A stretch of DNA of 64,000 nucleotides from Megascapheus bottae (Eukaryota > Chordata > Mammalia > Rodentia > Geomyidae), in assembly GCA_024803745.1 (NCBI GenBank), contig JANJXV010000024.1, positions 6,418,106 through 6,482,105 of the forward strand, read 5' to 3'. The translations under genes and the position numbers were made by a program. Of this stretch, positions 1 to 12,365 are shown in pieces. The notes under the pieces are model-generated. The model was not told the origin of the DNA. It worked only from the letters and a program-made list of their open reading frames with translations, and searched no databases. Position 1 is the first letter of the stretch; each line of letters opens with the position of its first letter.

Positions 1-220
1 TTAAAAAGGATCATATAGAGGTACATCTTGAAACTTGTCAATAATTAAAGAAGAAACTTAGATGAGTAGTACTTTATCATGAACTAAAATAAGTAAGGAA
101 GGAGGAGTTAATGGTAATTCCTTTTAATGACCATGTCAATGAACATAATTGGCAATATAATCTGAGGTCATGGTATGTTAGGCTAATATTTTGTGGGAGG
201 AAGGGAAGAAAAGGGTTTAG

Positions 221-428
221 AGGGGCCAGGAGTTTGGCCTAGTGGCTGCAGAGCATGCACGAAGACCCGGGTTTGATTCCTTGGTACCACATACATAGAA
301 AAAAGCCAGAAGTGGTGGGGAATCTCAAGAGGTAGAGCTCTAGCCTTGAAAAAGTCCAAGGACAGTGCTTAGACCCTGAGCTCAAACCAGGCAGGACTGG
401 CAAAAAAAAAAGAAGAAAGAAAAAAGAA
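221..428 (+). mobile_element. IDL-Geo-like dimeric SINE with target-site duplication
   Basis: The left monomer is ID/tRNA-like, with a pol III A-box-like stretch (tttggcctagtgg) and a degenerate B box (gggtttgattcc). A CATACATAGAAAA linker follows, then a right monomer containing the GGTAGAGCTCTAGCCTTG motif, ending in GGACTGGC plus an A-rich tail. A 14-bp direct repeat, agaaaagggtttag, lies at 207-220 and 429-442, as expected for L1-machinery retroposition. The intact TSD suggests a fairly recent insertion. The family name is from memory; the dimeric structure is seen directly. Confidence 0.88.
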
Positions 429-442
429 AGAAAAGGGTTTAG

Positions 443-1247
443 GAACCTTTGTAAAAGTGGAATGGGACTTCAGGGTGTAATCATTTGAGAACAGGAAATT
501 CTCCATGACTTTTTAAAAGTTTATTTTAAATCATCTAATAGGAACTCATTTAACAATGGTAATCATTCATGTGTTAATAAAATATAAAATTATGAATGTG
601 TCAGAAAGGAGTAGCGACGTTTTAGAGAATTAGAGTATTAAATTTCTGAAATGGGGTAAAATTGTCCCCTCAGAATTTTTGTGAGAGGGTATATAAAATG
701 ACATGTGCAAAGTACTTGGTAAAGAATGAGCACTAAATTAAATTTAGTTTGTCACCTCAAAGTACAGGTTCAAATAATAATTGTACTTAGAGAGTAATGA
801 AATAAAGGTAGATTTGAGTGATAAACACTTTCTATGTTTATTGCCACTGATAAATGATTGATTAACTCATTCATCCACCAATTGTGTGTTATGTCAGAAC
901 TAGACAATGTTTGTGGACCCTTAGAAATTTTCTATATCAATTTCTGACTTTATATAGCTTATTAAAGTATAAAGAGAAACAGTAAGAGGAAATGCAGATT
1001 GCTTTTTATCTCCTCTATAATACTAAATGCAAACATAGGTTTAACAACTTATTTTTTTACATATGCATAGGAATATAATTATTATATAGAAATAAACCCA
1101 AACAATTAGAGCAATTTTGTATATAATAAACTTCATATAACTGAGTGATATACCATGTTTAGTCTACTAGGTATCCAAGCAATGCTTTGTTTGATGAACC
1201 ATCAAAGCACGCTTTGAAAAATACATGAAACAAGGTTTATCTCAAAA
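443..1247. other. Unassigned AT-rich stretch
   Basis: No reading frame, RNA gene or repeat family could be supported in this interval. It is AT-rich with scattered short A and T runs and looks like ordinary unique or very degraded mammalian sequence. Confidence 0.5.
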
Positions 1248-1412
1248 GCCTGTGATGGGAAATTGTAGCCTACACTTGTAATCCTAGCTTCTCAGAAGGA
1301 TCAGATCTAAGGATCATACTTCAATACAGTCCAGGCAGGAAAGTCCATGAGACTGTTCTCTAATTAACCAATAAGAACTGGGAAGTAGAGATGTTGATCA
1401 AGATGTGTCTGG
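1248..1412 (+). mobile_element. Degraded B1-dID-like SINE, mainly the 7SL-like half
   Basis: The B1/7SL-type core is visible (tgtaatcctagcttctcag, then atctaaggatcat), followed by the family-typical segment around gtccaggcaggaaagtccatgagac. The ID-like right half is only weakly visible. No TSD was found. It is much more diverged than the IDL-Geo copies. Confidence 0.75.
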
Positions 1413-1841
1413 GAGAGTACAAACTGAAAATCTTAAGGCATGCTGAGTACAAGCTGATTATCTGTGTGTTTGTGCACACCCATGTACAAAGTCACTTGTG
1501 CATGTGCATATGAGCGCACATACACACACATGTCTTATAACAGAGTGAAAACAAAAACCTGGTGACTTCCACTGATAGTTTCACTATAAATTGGAAGTAG
1601 ATTTTAAAGTGAAGCATAAGAATTCCTCACATATAGCCAAAAATAATTAATTGTACTACATTTAGGTATTGGTTGCCTACTAGAATAAGAAATTGTGAAA
1701 TTGTGCTTATCTGGAAATTATAACTAGTCATGTTATTTTAAGGCATACATAAAATAACATTTGTTAATATTTAATTAAGAGATATATCAAATGCATATGC
1801 ACTAAGAAGTTTTTTTAGCAAATGCATACAAAGCTGAGTTC

Positions 1842-2007
1842 TTTTTTTATTTATACATTTTTTATTTTTATTGTATTTTATTTTGAGGTTGATGAATAGA
1901 GGGGTTACAGTTACATTCATCGGGTACTCCACCCGGTGTTTTTCTCTCGCTTTCCATCCACCAAGCCCCTCCCAATCATCTTATTTTTCCCCTTCCCTCC
2001 CCTATTC
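1842..2007 (-). mobile_element. L1 3' UTR fragment, antisense
   Basis: Read on the + strand, it begins with a T-rich tail, then gaggttgatgaatagaggggttacagttaca, then a pyrimidine-rich tract. The same architecture occurs at 14362, 29769 and 46330. Only the 3' end is present, so this is a heavily 5'-truncated insertion from an older subfamily than those copies. Confidence 0.75.
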
Positions 2008-3045
2008 ATTTTTAAATTTTATTTTAAGCTCAATGAGTACTATTTAAACCTGATATTCAGGTGGCATCTTTTTATAGAAAGTCATGCATAAACATATACA
2101 TGCATACAAACAAGATTACATTTTTGCTCTTTACCAGGCAAGCATTTTGCACCACAGCCATCATTCAATACAACATCAACATACAGATCCATGAGGTCTT
2201 AAGAGTGGGAAAGAACTGTTGAGGTAATAAAACATAAAGATTTAGTTAGTTCTAAGTCTAAATATCTATATATGTCCCATAAGTTCTGAATTTCAACACA
2301 GTTAAGAAAGAACTACTTCATGTTGTCTTAATTATGTCAACAAGTATGTCTTGAACAGAAAGAGTATTGACTTGGTTGTCTTCTTATATTGGAAAACAGA
2401 TTTTTTTGAAAAAGAGAGTATCTAATATGATACAAGAGGATATACATTAGGAAACAAATTATGGGGAACATACTACACTGCTCAGTCGGAACTGAAGCAG
2501 ACCAGATGAAATGTATCAGAACAGATACCACAGTAATAAGAGCCCACCACTGCTTGGGATCTACTGAAATGTAGCAAACAGTATTCCTGGAACAAAGAAA
2601 GCAAGCTAAGAGAGCAGCTTTAAAGTAGTGCCTTCAAATTTAGTCTCAGATTGCATATTTACATATGTTAATCATATCTCACTTCCTTCTAAAATAGACT
2701 TGAGGCCCTTTGTAACAAGGTAATGTTCCAGTGCAGCACATACACAAGAATGGGCCAGTGGTGTAATTCCACCAGATTATTCAGGGTAGATTACTCACAG
2801 AACAGGTAAACTATTATTTAGGACAAACTTTGTTCAGCTGACCATTTAGTTTTAAAAAATAAAATAGGAGAAAAGAAAATAAGGAAAAGAAAAAGTATAC
2901 TTCCTATTACTTGATAAAAAGTTTGTAAAGTATTTTATTTCCATTTTTAAATTTTCCTATAGTTTCGATATCTGTGAGGAATTTATACAGTCCATTTTTC
3001 TGGGGGGTGTATGGGAGGAGGAGAGCATCCTATTTCTGGTGGTCT
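2008..3045. other. Unassigned AT-rich stretch
   Basis: No supported gene or repeat was found. Short open frames here lack codon structure or family resemblance. A weak U6-like motif near 2731 was considered and rejected. Confidence 0.45.
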
Positions 3046-3203
3046 TTTGAGACTCATCTCCAGTTCACCACCAGAAAAAAGCCAGAACTTGCACTGTGGC
3101 TCAAGTGGTAGAGTGATAGCTTTGAGCAAAAGGAACTCAGCAACAGCACCTAAGAGTTCAACCTCAGGACTGCAAGAAACAACAACAACAAATAATAAAT
3201 AAA
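3046..3203 (+). mobile_element. B1-dID-like SINE, 5'-truncated (ID-like half)
   Basis: It starts within the family segment gagactcatctccag and continues into the ID-like right monomer (gtggctcaagtggtagagtg, then gagcaaaaggaactcag). It ends in an AAC/AAT-rich tail. Short open frames on both strands here are by-products of the SINE. Confidence 0.8.
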
Positions 3204-3212
3204 AGGTCTTGT

Positions 3213-3372
3213 ACTGGGGCAATGATGGCTCACACTTGTGATTCGGGTGACTCAGGATGTTAGGTCCAAAGTTTGTGATTCAAAATCAGTCCAAGAAAAT
3301 CTGTGAGACTCTTATCTCCAATCACTACCAAAAAATGAAAGCTGGAGATGTGGGCCAAGATGTAAGCACAAA
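3213..3372 (+). mobile_element. B1-dID-like SINE, second tandem copy
   Basis: The 7SL-like start (ggcaatgatggctcacacttgtgatt) is followed by the gtgagactcttatctccaatcac segment and the beginning of the right monomer (aaagctggagatgtgg). It sits just after the tail of the preceding SINE, in the same orientation, so one element probably inserted into or beside the tail of the other. Confidence 0.75.
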
Positions 3373-3389
3373 TGTGTGTCCCTTAGGAT

Positions 3390-4005
3390 CATTAATATGA
3401 CATGGATTTCCTTCCTTTTGAGACTGAATTATATTTTATTCAATCATCCGTTCATTGAGACTGCCTTGCTTCTTTCTTTGACTAGGATGAATGATGCTGT
3501 ATGAACACAGATATGTAAGCATTGCTTCAACTTTCAGCAATTCTATGTATATGCCTAGAAGTAAAATTGCTGCATCATATGGTGTCTATTTTTAATTTTT
3601 TAAGGAACTGTCATTCAGTTTCCATGGTGATCACACAATTTTTATCTTCCTACCAACAATTTGTAAGAGTTTTTTTCTACCCACTCCAGTACTTATTTTT
3701 TCCAACAGTTACCTTGTTCTTCCAATTGTAGTCCCTTATGAGTGTGATGTCATAGCTCCATGTGGTGAGCTTTGCAATTCTGACAAAATTAGTAGTGCTG
3801 AGAAACTTTTCCTATGTTTATTTTTCACTCATACGTCTTTTGAGAAAAATGTATTCAAAGCCCGTTTAAAACTGAATTGTTTTTTCCATATTGAAGTTTT
3901 ACAACTTCTTTATGTATTCTAGATATCAATTCTCTATCAAGTATTTGATTTACAGATACTCCATTATTTAAATTTTCACTTCACCTGTTTCAGTGTTTCT
4001 CTTAG
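3390..4005 (-). mobile_element. Ancient L1 (L1M-type) ORF2/3' fragment, antisense
   Basis: The + strand shows the antisense L1 ORF2 landmark series in order: a degraded 'place-holder target site' region, atatgcctagaagtaaaattgctgcatcatatgg, aaggaactgtcattcagtttccatggtgat, and later ttatgtattctagatatcaattctctatcaag. These match the order of conserved mammalian L1 ORF2 DNA. Many substitutions and indels break every frame, so it predates the rodent-specific L1 copies nearby. Confidence 0.8.
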
Positions 4006-7000
4006 AATTTTTTCTTTGAATCGGTTCAAGGAAAATTTGGTAGTTGAGACTCAAAACAGATGAAGAAAAGTTTATTCTGGAACAAAAGGAAAAATGTGAG
4101 TTGCTAAATTATTTGTGCAATTTCTATTTTACAATATTTATTTTTAGTGTTCATGTTAAAATGTTGGCATTATAGGCTGCAAAACTATAATCCCAGAGAG
4201 TGTAGGAAGCCCCATGCCATAACTGAACTGTAAAATTTTAACTCTTACCAAACTGGAATAAGTGACCAAAACTTTTAGCATCTATCTGTATGAGCTGCTG
4301 CTTTGGTAATTTTCCATTTCTTTCTTTGCATTTTTAGTCTCCCGATAGCTACTTACCATAATTGTCGTCAGGATGTCTAGCATTCAGATACTTTATTAGT
4401 CAGAATAGGATTTGGCCTGTTTGTTTGCAGTTAAAATCACTAACAGCTCTTATTTTGCATCTGCATCCTCTGCTTCTATGCATGTGATGCCTTGATAACA
4501 TTAAGGAGTTGAGTAACTTCAAGAAGGCAGCTTTCATGTTTAACTATAAAAAGATAGATTTTCTAGATGTACATCATCTGAGTCCACACATGCGACTGCA
4601 ACAAAGGACATCATCTGTGTTGTTTATAAACAACAAAATTTCTTAGAATTTCAGAGACTGGCTCCGAGTTAAATTCCCTGCTCAGAATGGCGACTTGTTG
4701 ACATCCTTTGCATACAGACTTGGTAGACAGCTAGAGCATGCCGGGCAAGTCCCTTTTCTAAGGCAATTAATTTCATTCATGAAGGCCATATCTCATGATG
4801 TCATTTCCTCTTAAAGCCATCTCATGTCAACTTAGCAATTCAGTATACGAATTGGAATGGTGACATTTAATCAGTTGCAGATAGAAACAAAATTCATAGT
4901 CTCATTTTACTTGATTTTATATATAATACAAATTTGTCTTAAGGATTTCACAGACTACTTCTAACAGAATAAAGTTGTTATACATGACCCTTGTCTGTTT
5001 TTTACCAAAGGGGAGCCAGTAAGAAGCCTGATTTGGGGAGGTTTCCAAGCTTCCTTGAAAATTTGTCATTGATAAAACTTTATTGGAGTTCCTGATGATA
5101 GTGTTAAAAATCTTTATCACTTGTTCAAATAATATAAAAAGTTGAAGAGGCCATTGATTAAAAACCACAAAAACATAGGCGCTTGAGGTTCATCAAAATT
5201 AATGTGTATTTCTTCAAAAGCCAGGTCTTTGTATCAGAGGATGACACAAAGGACTCTGGTCCTGCATGAGAACTAAATAACAATGTCTCTTATAGGAACA
5301 GAAATTGCAGACATCAGCAAAGAGAACCTATTGAAACAAATCCACATCCTTATTTTAAAACAATATGTTCTCCTGAATCTATCATTCTCTCTAACAAGTA
5401 ATGCCAATGATCATAAAGAAAGCTATCATCACCCAGCTCTGTATTCTGTAAACTTAAGATAGGCTGGTTTAGCCATGGTTGAAGATATATACGTGAATGA
5501 TTTACAACTTTTGCCTTTTAGAACCTTAAGATTGTATTTTTATAAATTTATTTTTATTGTTTATTATTCAAGTTTTAATTTATTACAATATCCTACTAAA
5601 GCAGCCTTACTCATCAGGATCTTATCATCAGGATTAGAGCAGCCTCAATAATATAGCAAATATTTAACATGTTTTGAATATGTAAGGGAGCACACATGCA
5701 CATATGTATCATATGTATGCACATATTATCATACCTCACATTTCAGGAAGAACTAGACAAGTGACTATAGTCTCTTTGTTCAGTACTACTAAAAGTCAAC
5801 CACTACTAACTTTTATATTTGTATGTATACTTAAGGAATTTTCTGCTTTCCTAATGCTTCTCTGTGACTAGACATCTTACAAAGAGAGAGAAATTTTAGA
5901 CAAGTGCTGCTACATCAATTTAACACAAGCACATACACACAGAGGCATTCACAAGATACTTCCCACTGCAGTGTGGTGCTTTAACAGTGTCTCGGTAGAA
6001 TTAATGCACCTGTGTTTGTTTTTAGCCAACTGGGATAAATAATGAGTAAAATGTCTGGAAGCGTCATTAGTAGGTTACCTAATAATATCCTCAGATGGAT
6101 TTTCTTGGCAGACCACACTCACCTTTGACTGTTTTCCTCCTAGAATTAGACTCTCCTGTGACTACTCCTCAGAATCACTCTCTTGCTGAGAGCCTTTCCA
6201 AGAGTAGTACTTCATTAGTTCCAAAGGGGAGTTTGTGTGCATTCGTGGTATTACAAATATCATGCAAGTAAATTTACTCCTGGGTATCTTTTTAGCCACT
6301 CATTTATACCAGAATTACCTTTATAGACATAGAAACTTTATGCAGATATATATACCATCAAGCAATATGTAGGAGGATGCTGGACCTGAGGAACTTAATT
6401 TCCATTACTTATGGTGTTCTTTGGCAGCCTATTATGTTGTTTATTATAGACATTATATGATAGTGAAATTTGTCTAAGATTTGCTTGTATTTACTTATTC
6501 TACTCAGTACCTTTTCAGTTCCCTTAATGTAGTGAGCATTAATAGAAAATTTATATTTGATATTGATGTATATACAACATAGTAAACAAATTTGTCTAAG
6601 TTGTTTAATGGGTAAGGATATTGGTAACTAGATAACATAAATCAGGTATTAAAGATAAACTTGCAGGTTTATAAACAATAGTAACTTTGAAGAAATAACT
6701 AATAGTGTTTGTAAAAATGACCATGTCATTGAAGTTTTCATTTACTGTTTCTAAATTCAGATGTTCTAAGTGCTTCCTTAAAGAAAACAGGCATCATTTT
6801 TATTGAAGGAGTGTAGTTCATTTTCCTCAATGAGTTCATTTTATCAATTGCAAAATCCTATGCTAATTTGATGTTTACGATTGCAACTATTAACCTTCAT
6901 AACTCAAGCATGAGAAAAGCTAAGGTTTTCATGGCAGCATTAATTTCCTACATTTCTTATGCCTTATAAAAAAGTGTACATTTAGAGCACTAACCAGCAA

Positions 7001-7494
7001 TCCAGGAATTATATATAATCAGTGTTGGACAAGTTAATGTTAATAAGAGGATCTTAACTTTCATATTCTCTGATTTGTTTTTAAATTTACAGCTTTAACA
7101 CTACACTAATGGAAGAATTTTTGCATTTAATTTCTAATTTTTTATGGAGTAGACAGAAACAGATAATAAAGATGGAAAATCTGGTCATGATTATTTTGGC
7201 ATGATGATTATTTCACTTGAAATTTAGAGGCAACCTTGAGAATTTTTTATGAGTATATTTGATTTCAGAATGTTTACACATAAAATACATTCATGTTATT
7301 TCTGTCTCCACTCTTTAGTCTGGTTCTAAGACAAATTTGTGTACCTATGAGTGCCTGAACCAACCATTGCATGAAAAATCAACTCCCAGGTTCTAAACTG
7401 GGTACCAATATTGAAAAATACTGATACAGACAACTTATAGCCAGGTCCACTAGATGTAATTAAACATAAAATTCCTTATTAACTACAACACCAA
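4006..7494. other. Unassigned stretch with no supported feature
   Basis: About 3.5 kb of AT-rich sequence with scattered short open frames (the longest about 83 codons), none resembling a protein family. No clear transposon or RNA gene was recognised. The part around 4300-4760 is less AT-rich and free of simple repeats, but nothing positive can be said about function. Confidence 0.5.
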
Positions 7495-8012
7495 CATATA
7501 ACCTTCCCTCATTTGTAATAGTCAGTATATGTCTGGGACTATCTTAGCAGTGTATCACAATAGCTCAATAGCTATATGCATATGACCCCATATAGGATAA
7601 TGCTAAAGCAAAATGAACTACAAAATATGGAAACAAGAAGGTTTTCTTGGTGGTTATTAATGTACTATGTGAAGTTATTTCTACTTTCTTTTGTTCTTTT
7701 TTGGGGGAGGGGATTTTTTATGTCCTATTGTCTCTATCTGATTTTGATACCTGGTGTACTGTATATGTGTTTATCTGACTTAGGGTAGGAGAGGGGAACA
7801 ACAAAGCACTTAAAGAACAAAGGGTAAGAATATGTTGGAAATGAGCTTTACAACTTTGGGGGAGATATTAGGGGAACGTGGGAGAAAAACATGGGAGGGG
7901 GTAACTGTTCAACAAGAAATGCACTTACTATCTTACTGTGTAATTCTAACCCCTCTGTACTTCACCCTGAAAGAAAAATTAAGTTAAAATAAATAAATAA
8001 AAATTAAAGAAG
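7495..8012 (+). mobile_element. L1 3' UTR, sense, older subfamily
   Basis: It parallels the 3' UTR of the L1 at 38550-39900 in the same order: ttccctcatttgtaatagtcag, taatgtactatgtgaa, a pyrimidine run, tgatacctggtgtactgtat, a G-rich segment (gtgggagaaaaacatgggaggg), cttactgtgtaattctaacc, then an AATAAATAAATAAA tail. It is clearly diverged from the younger copies. No TSD could be fixed. Confidence 0.75.
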
Positions 8013-8025
8013 GAAAAAACACAGC

Positions 8026-8233
8026 AAAGCTGGGTACCAGGGGCTTGCACTTATAACCCTAGCTACACTGGAGGCTGAAATCTAAGGATCATGATTAAAA
8101 GTGAGATAGCAAATCACAGAAAAATCTGGAAGAGGCACAGGATGGCCCAAATGGTAGAGTGCTAGACTTGAGCCAAAAGTAGAGAGGGATAGCACCCAGG
8201 TTCAGAGTTCAAGTCCCATGATTCTCAAAAAAT
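8026..8233 (+). mobile_element. B1-dID-like SINE
   Basis: The left half is 7SL-like (gctgggtaccaggggcttgcacttataaccctagc, then ggaggctgaaatctaaggatcat). The right half is ID-like (atggtagagtgctagacttgagcc, then cagagttcaagtccc). The A-rich tail runs directly into a GA microsatellite, a common outcome of SINE tail slippage. Confidence 0.85.
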
Positions 8234-8242
8234 AAGACAGAC

Positions 8243-8303
<61 letters not shown>
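8234..8303. repeat. (GACA)/(GA)n microsatellite
   Basis: A few ACAG units are followed by an almost pure GA run of about 28 dinucleotide units, immediately downstream of a SINE tail from which it probably grew. Confidence 0.95.
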
Positions 8304-8306
<3 letters not shown>

Positions 8307-10871
8307 TATAATAAATTCTCATATCCTATCAAATGTTTCTTATAAAAAGATTCCAATACTACTATTATTTAAATAAGCAATGACTTTATCCAACTTATAT
8401 AAATTATAAAATTTTCTACAGTAAATATGAACTTATTCTTTCAAGAAAATTTTAAGATTATATAAAGCATTATTACATAATCACATCAGCTTTATTCAGG
8501 CTGAATATTATCATTGATAATCTGTAATTATTACATTATAGTTTATAGCATACAATCAATGCATGTTATGTATTACCTATTACATAGATATATTATTGTT
8601 AAAAATATTATTCAATAAAATACATGTACACCTACAAACCATGAAACCAGCACATGGTTATGGTAATATACTGTCTAAATTTCTGGTGGTACTGACAACA
8701 AATACAAAATATACATAAGGCAGCATCACAATTGGCATCATAATTAAAAATTTTTCTTTCTTGGCTTATTTTCAGATATTATGTGTTTGGGGTTCAAAGT
8801 GTTTGGATTTCAAGGATTTTCAAGGTTTAGAAAATATAGACCTGGTAGAAATTAGGCTTATAAATTTGCAAACCTGAAAATATTTGTTAGATTATATAGT
8901 ATAATTTAATTTATGTATAAATTTATCTTATGTATAGTTGCCTGATATTTACATCATATCCCAACAAAATTATGATGTACTATTAAAAGGATGTATTTAA
9001 GAATACTATTAGGCCTATAATTAATGCCTGCTTAACTATTAAAATAAACTATATTTCAAATGATAAAAACAAATATATTTCATCCATTGTAGTTTCAAGC
9101 AACCTCAAATGGAAATATTTGAAAAAAGTTATATTTTTGCTGAAATATGCCATGTAATTAAGACTAGTGATTACAGATACACTAAAATTGCAGTATGACA
9201 TCTCCTTACACATTTATATTATATTAGCTATTAAAAGTAATATAATGATTTAAAATATAAAGAAAGATGCCAAGAGGTTATGTGGAAATACTATACTGCT
9301 TGTATTCATACAGGATTAGAGAATCCTAAGCCTTTGCTAACTACATGGGCTCGGAGAACAACTCCCTGTGGTTATGATCCTCAACTATTTGACAAACTTG
9401 CTAATTTGAGGATCTCATAGTTTAGGAATAAGAAACATATCATATAATGTTTATAATAAGCTTGGAAATTCTTCAAGAATAAATTTAGAAAATATTATTA
9501 TAATCTACTAATAATTTTGAGGTGAATCTATGTATTCATAATAAATCTATCTAGGAGAAATAGAGAAAAACCATCCTATTCTTATTTGATAGCTGTGTGT
9601 GATAAATGCTTTTGTAATTATCTTTTGGAGTAGCAAGTAGTATAAAAATATAACTTGGATAATTTTCCATCATTGTTCATCTGGGAAATGACAAAAGAAG
9701 GAATTGTGACCATGACTAGGGGAGACAAAGCTCATGTTTGTCAACATTGACTCATCGACATATTTTCTCAAATATCAGCTGGAATCAGAGTGTGATGGAT
9801 GAATATGAATAATGCTGTATGTGTAGAACAGAGAACTATGTAAAAGTGCATGAAAAATTCATAGATAAGGCTTCAAATCTTACCCTATACTTATACTTTC
9901 AGAACTTGGTACTTGATGAAATTTAATATTGTGTCAAAGAAAAAAAATCTACAAATGTGATCTGCAAGTGGTATTTAAAATTCACTTCACTTTCCTAACT
10001 GTATGTCTATGTGAGGCAGAATTTTCTCCATATATTTTGACTGATACAGAAACAAATATGAGACCAGTCATTTATGAAATTGTAAAATAACACTATTCTA
10101 ATAGTATCAGAAATTATTTGCAATTATTTTTAATGACAGATGTTATATGTGTTAATAAAAGTGGAGTACATTGTTATTCTTTATCAATTAATTTAAAAAT
10201 TCAACAAACAAACAGATTGTCACAGTAATTTGAGGTGCCCTCAGCTATAATGACAGATAATGCCCAGATGCTTACCACTTACAATCCCAATTTTAAATAA
10301 TGGCCCTTTAATTAGAATTCCTTTGGATAAATGTAAGTACACAATCACAGTCACATGCTTAAGTATGACCTTATTTGGCATATGCTAATATTCCTTAAGA
10401 AATATATAAATGTATATGAAGCATGTTGTATCATGCATAATTTGACAATTCTTTCAAATCATGTTCAAATAGATAATATTAAAACAAATTCTTGGAGAAT
10501 ATAAGGAAACAAATTAGTATGCTGGTCAATTTAATCATTCTTAAGTTATGTCACTTCAGACAATCAACAAGTGACCATGCCCACTTCTCCTTCCTTTGCT
10601 TGCTTAAAAAAAATAGCTTCCTAACATGAAAGCATCTTCTACAGAGAATCCATATTAGAAAAAAACATATCTTCATAAATTTTAGTATTATTTTCATACT
10701 TGCTGAAATTTTCAAATCCTTCATACAGATTTCTTATCAATAACAGTGAGTCTATTACCTGAGCATATTTAGATGATTAATTTATACTAATTATTCATGG
10801 AGAATATCAGATGCTTTCTTGTTTTTTACTCAGTTCTTATAATAAAGCACATTTAAAGTGGGTTTTTTTAG
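8304..10871. other. Unassigned AT-rich stretch
   Basis: Strongly AT-rich DNA with many TATA and ATTA runs. No reading frame, RNA gene or repeat family could be supported. Confidence 0.5.
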
Positions 10872-11056
10872 TTATGTTTTGTTTTGTTTTTTGCCAGTCC
10901 TGGGGCTTGAACTCAGGGTCTTTGGGCTTTTTCAAGGGTAGCACGGTACCACAGGGCCACTCCAAACTTTTGCTGTGTACATAGTACCTAGCAATCAAAC
11001 CCAGGGCTTTGTGCATGCTAGGCAAGCACTCTACCACTATTCCATGATCCCAGCCC
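10872..11056 (-). mobile_element. IDL-Geo-like SINE, antisense
   Basis: The + strand reads the complement of the family: T-rich tail, tttgccagtcctgggg, cttgaactcaggg, gctttttcaaggg, the linker complement tgtgtacatagtac, aatcaaacccaggg and gcatgctaggcaagcactctaccac. Both monomers are present. Small open frames here are translations of the SINE. Confidence 0.88.
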
Positions 11057-12234
11057 CTAAAATGTTACACTTTAGAAGCAAGAGCTCTAGTATATCAAGG
11101 AACTCACAAGGATGAAGAAAAGTTACTTGGAACGACTAACTAGTCTCAATGAAAGTATGAATTCTGTAATTCTTATTTATTTGTTAACCTTGAACTGAGA
11201 GAGGCACTTTATTCTTTACACCAAATCCATTCTGAGTAATACCATAATAGAAGAGTACTGAGATCTTTATATATTCCCTGAGCAGAAAGAATGCATCCCT
11301 GGTAATTATATAATTGCAATATTTTTTACAAAGTCATGTAATAATATATGCTTTCTTAGGTGTACCTTTAAAAATAGCATAAACTATAATTTCACTGCTG
11401 AGATATAGCTGCTTTAACAGTAATACCATGTATTACCCTCTTTAAACATAAACATAAACCTAAAGACATTATAATGTGCACTCTAAATCATAGATTATTA
11501 TTTCAAATGACCATAGACCTGTAGCAGTATATCAAGTCTATGCTCATTTAAGTCATGATCAATCAAATCACATTGCTATGACTTAATTAAAAATATGTTG
11601 TTCAGAACTACCAGGTCTGGATCACTGTTGTATATTCATGTGGAATTTTGGAGAAGCCACAGCACAAGTCAAGTAAAAAAATCACTGTGAACTAGAAACA
11701 AGAAAACAACCATAATTTTCCTTACCTAGTCTTCCCTTCCTATGAGCACCTTGCCTCAACTTCTTAGCCAGTATGGAGCAAAGAACACAGAAATCATCTC
11801 TAACACTAACATTTTCCCTATCTACTTTGTTTCCTTTGGATATAAACCTGCATGCAAATTCCAGGCTCTTTGTACATCTACTTCTTAATCTTTCTGGAAT
11901 AATTCCGGCAACATAGCATTGTGGAAGACAAAAATGAACAAGAAAGTTCATGCACAGGATTGTGTGGTAGATCCTATTAAAACTTTTGTGTTCAAGACTC
12001 TGCTCTTGGGCAATATATATTTTAACTTCCCTTATTAATGTCTTAGTTTTTCTAGCCTTTGTGTTTCATCAGCTTATCTCAATACACCTTTTTTTCTTCA
12101 TTTTAAGTCTATGGGCATTTTTTGCTACCTTATTCTTTTCTCTCTTTGAAATGCTGAAATAAAAGCACTATCATTTATTAAGCCAAAGTTTCAAGACATT
12201 AGAAATGGTGTTAACAATCAAAATCCATTCTGAC
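11057..12234. other. Unassigned stretch
   Basis: No supported feature. An antisense open frame of 89 codons at 11682-11951 has no recognisable domain, and its position between repeats suggests chance. Confidence 0.5.
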
Positions 12235-12365
12235 AGTAAAAGCCACCTATTATTAATTGTCAAAATCAACAAATGAGGAAACTGATATTCAACATCTAGT
12301 TACTAATTGAAATCATTATGATTCAAACTCAAAATATATAATTAAACCAAAACCAGTTCTTGTTT
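12235..12365 (-). mobile_element. MIR SINE remnant, antisense
   Basis: It contains the antisense MIR core: aacaaatgaggaaactgatattcaacatctagttactaattgaaatcattatgattcaaactc. This parallels the consensus order 'gaggaaactgag ... taacttgccc ... ggatttgaaccc'. It is an ancient mammalian element and heavily substituted. Confidence 0.6.

Noticed and set aside
2728..2752. U6 snRNA-like motif (gtgcagcacatacacaagaat)
   Set aside because: Only a short piece resembles U6; the rest of the gene and its promoter elements are missing.
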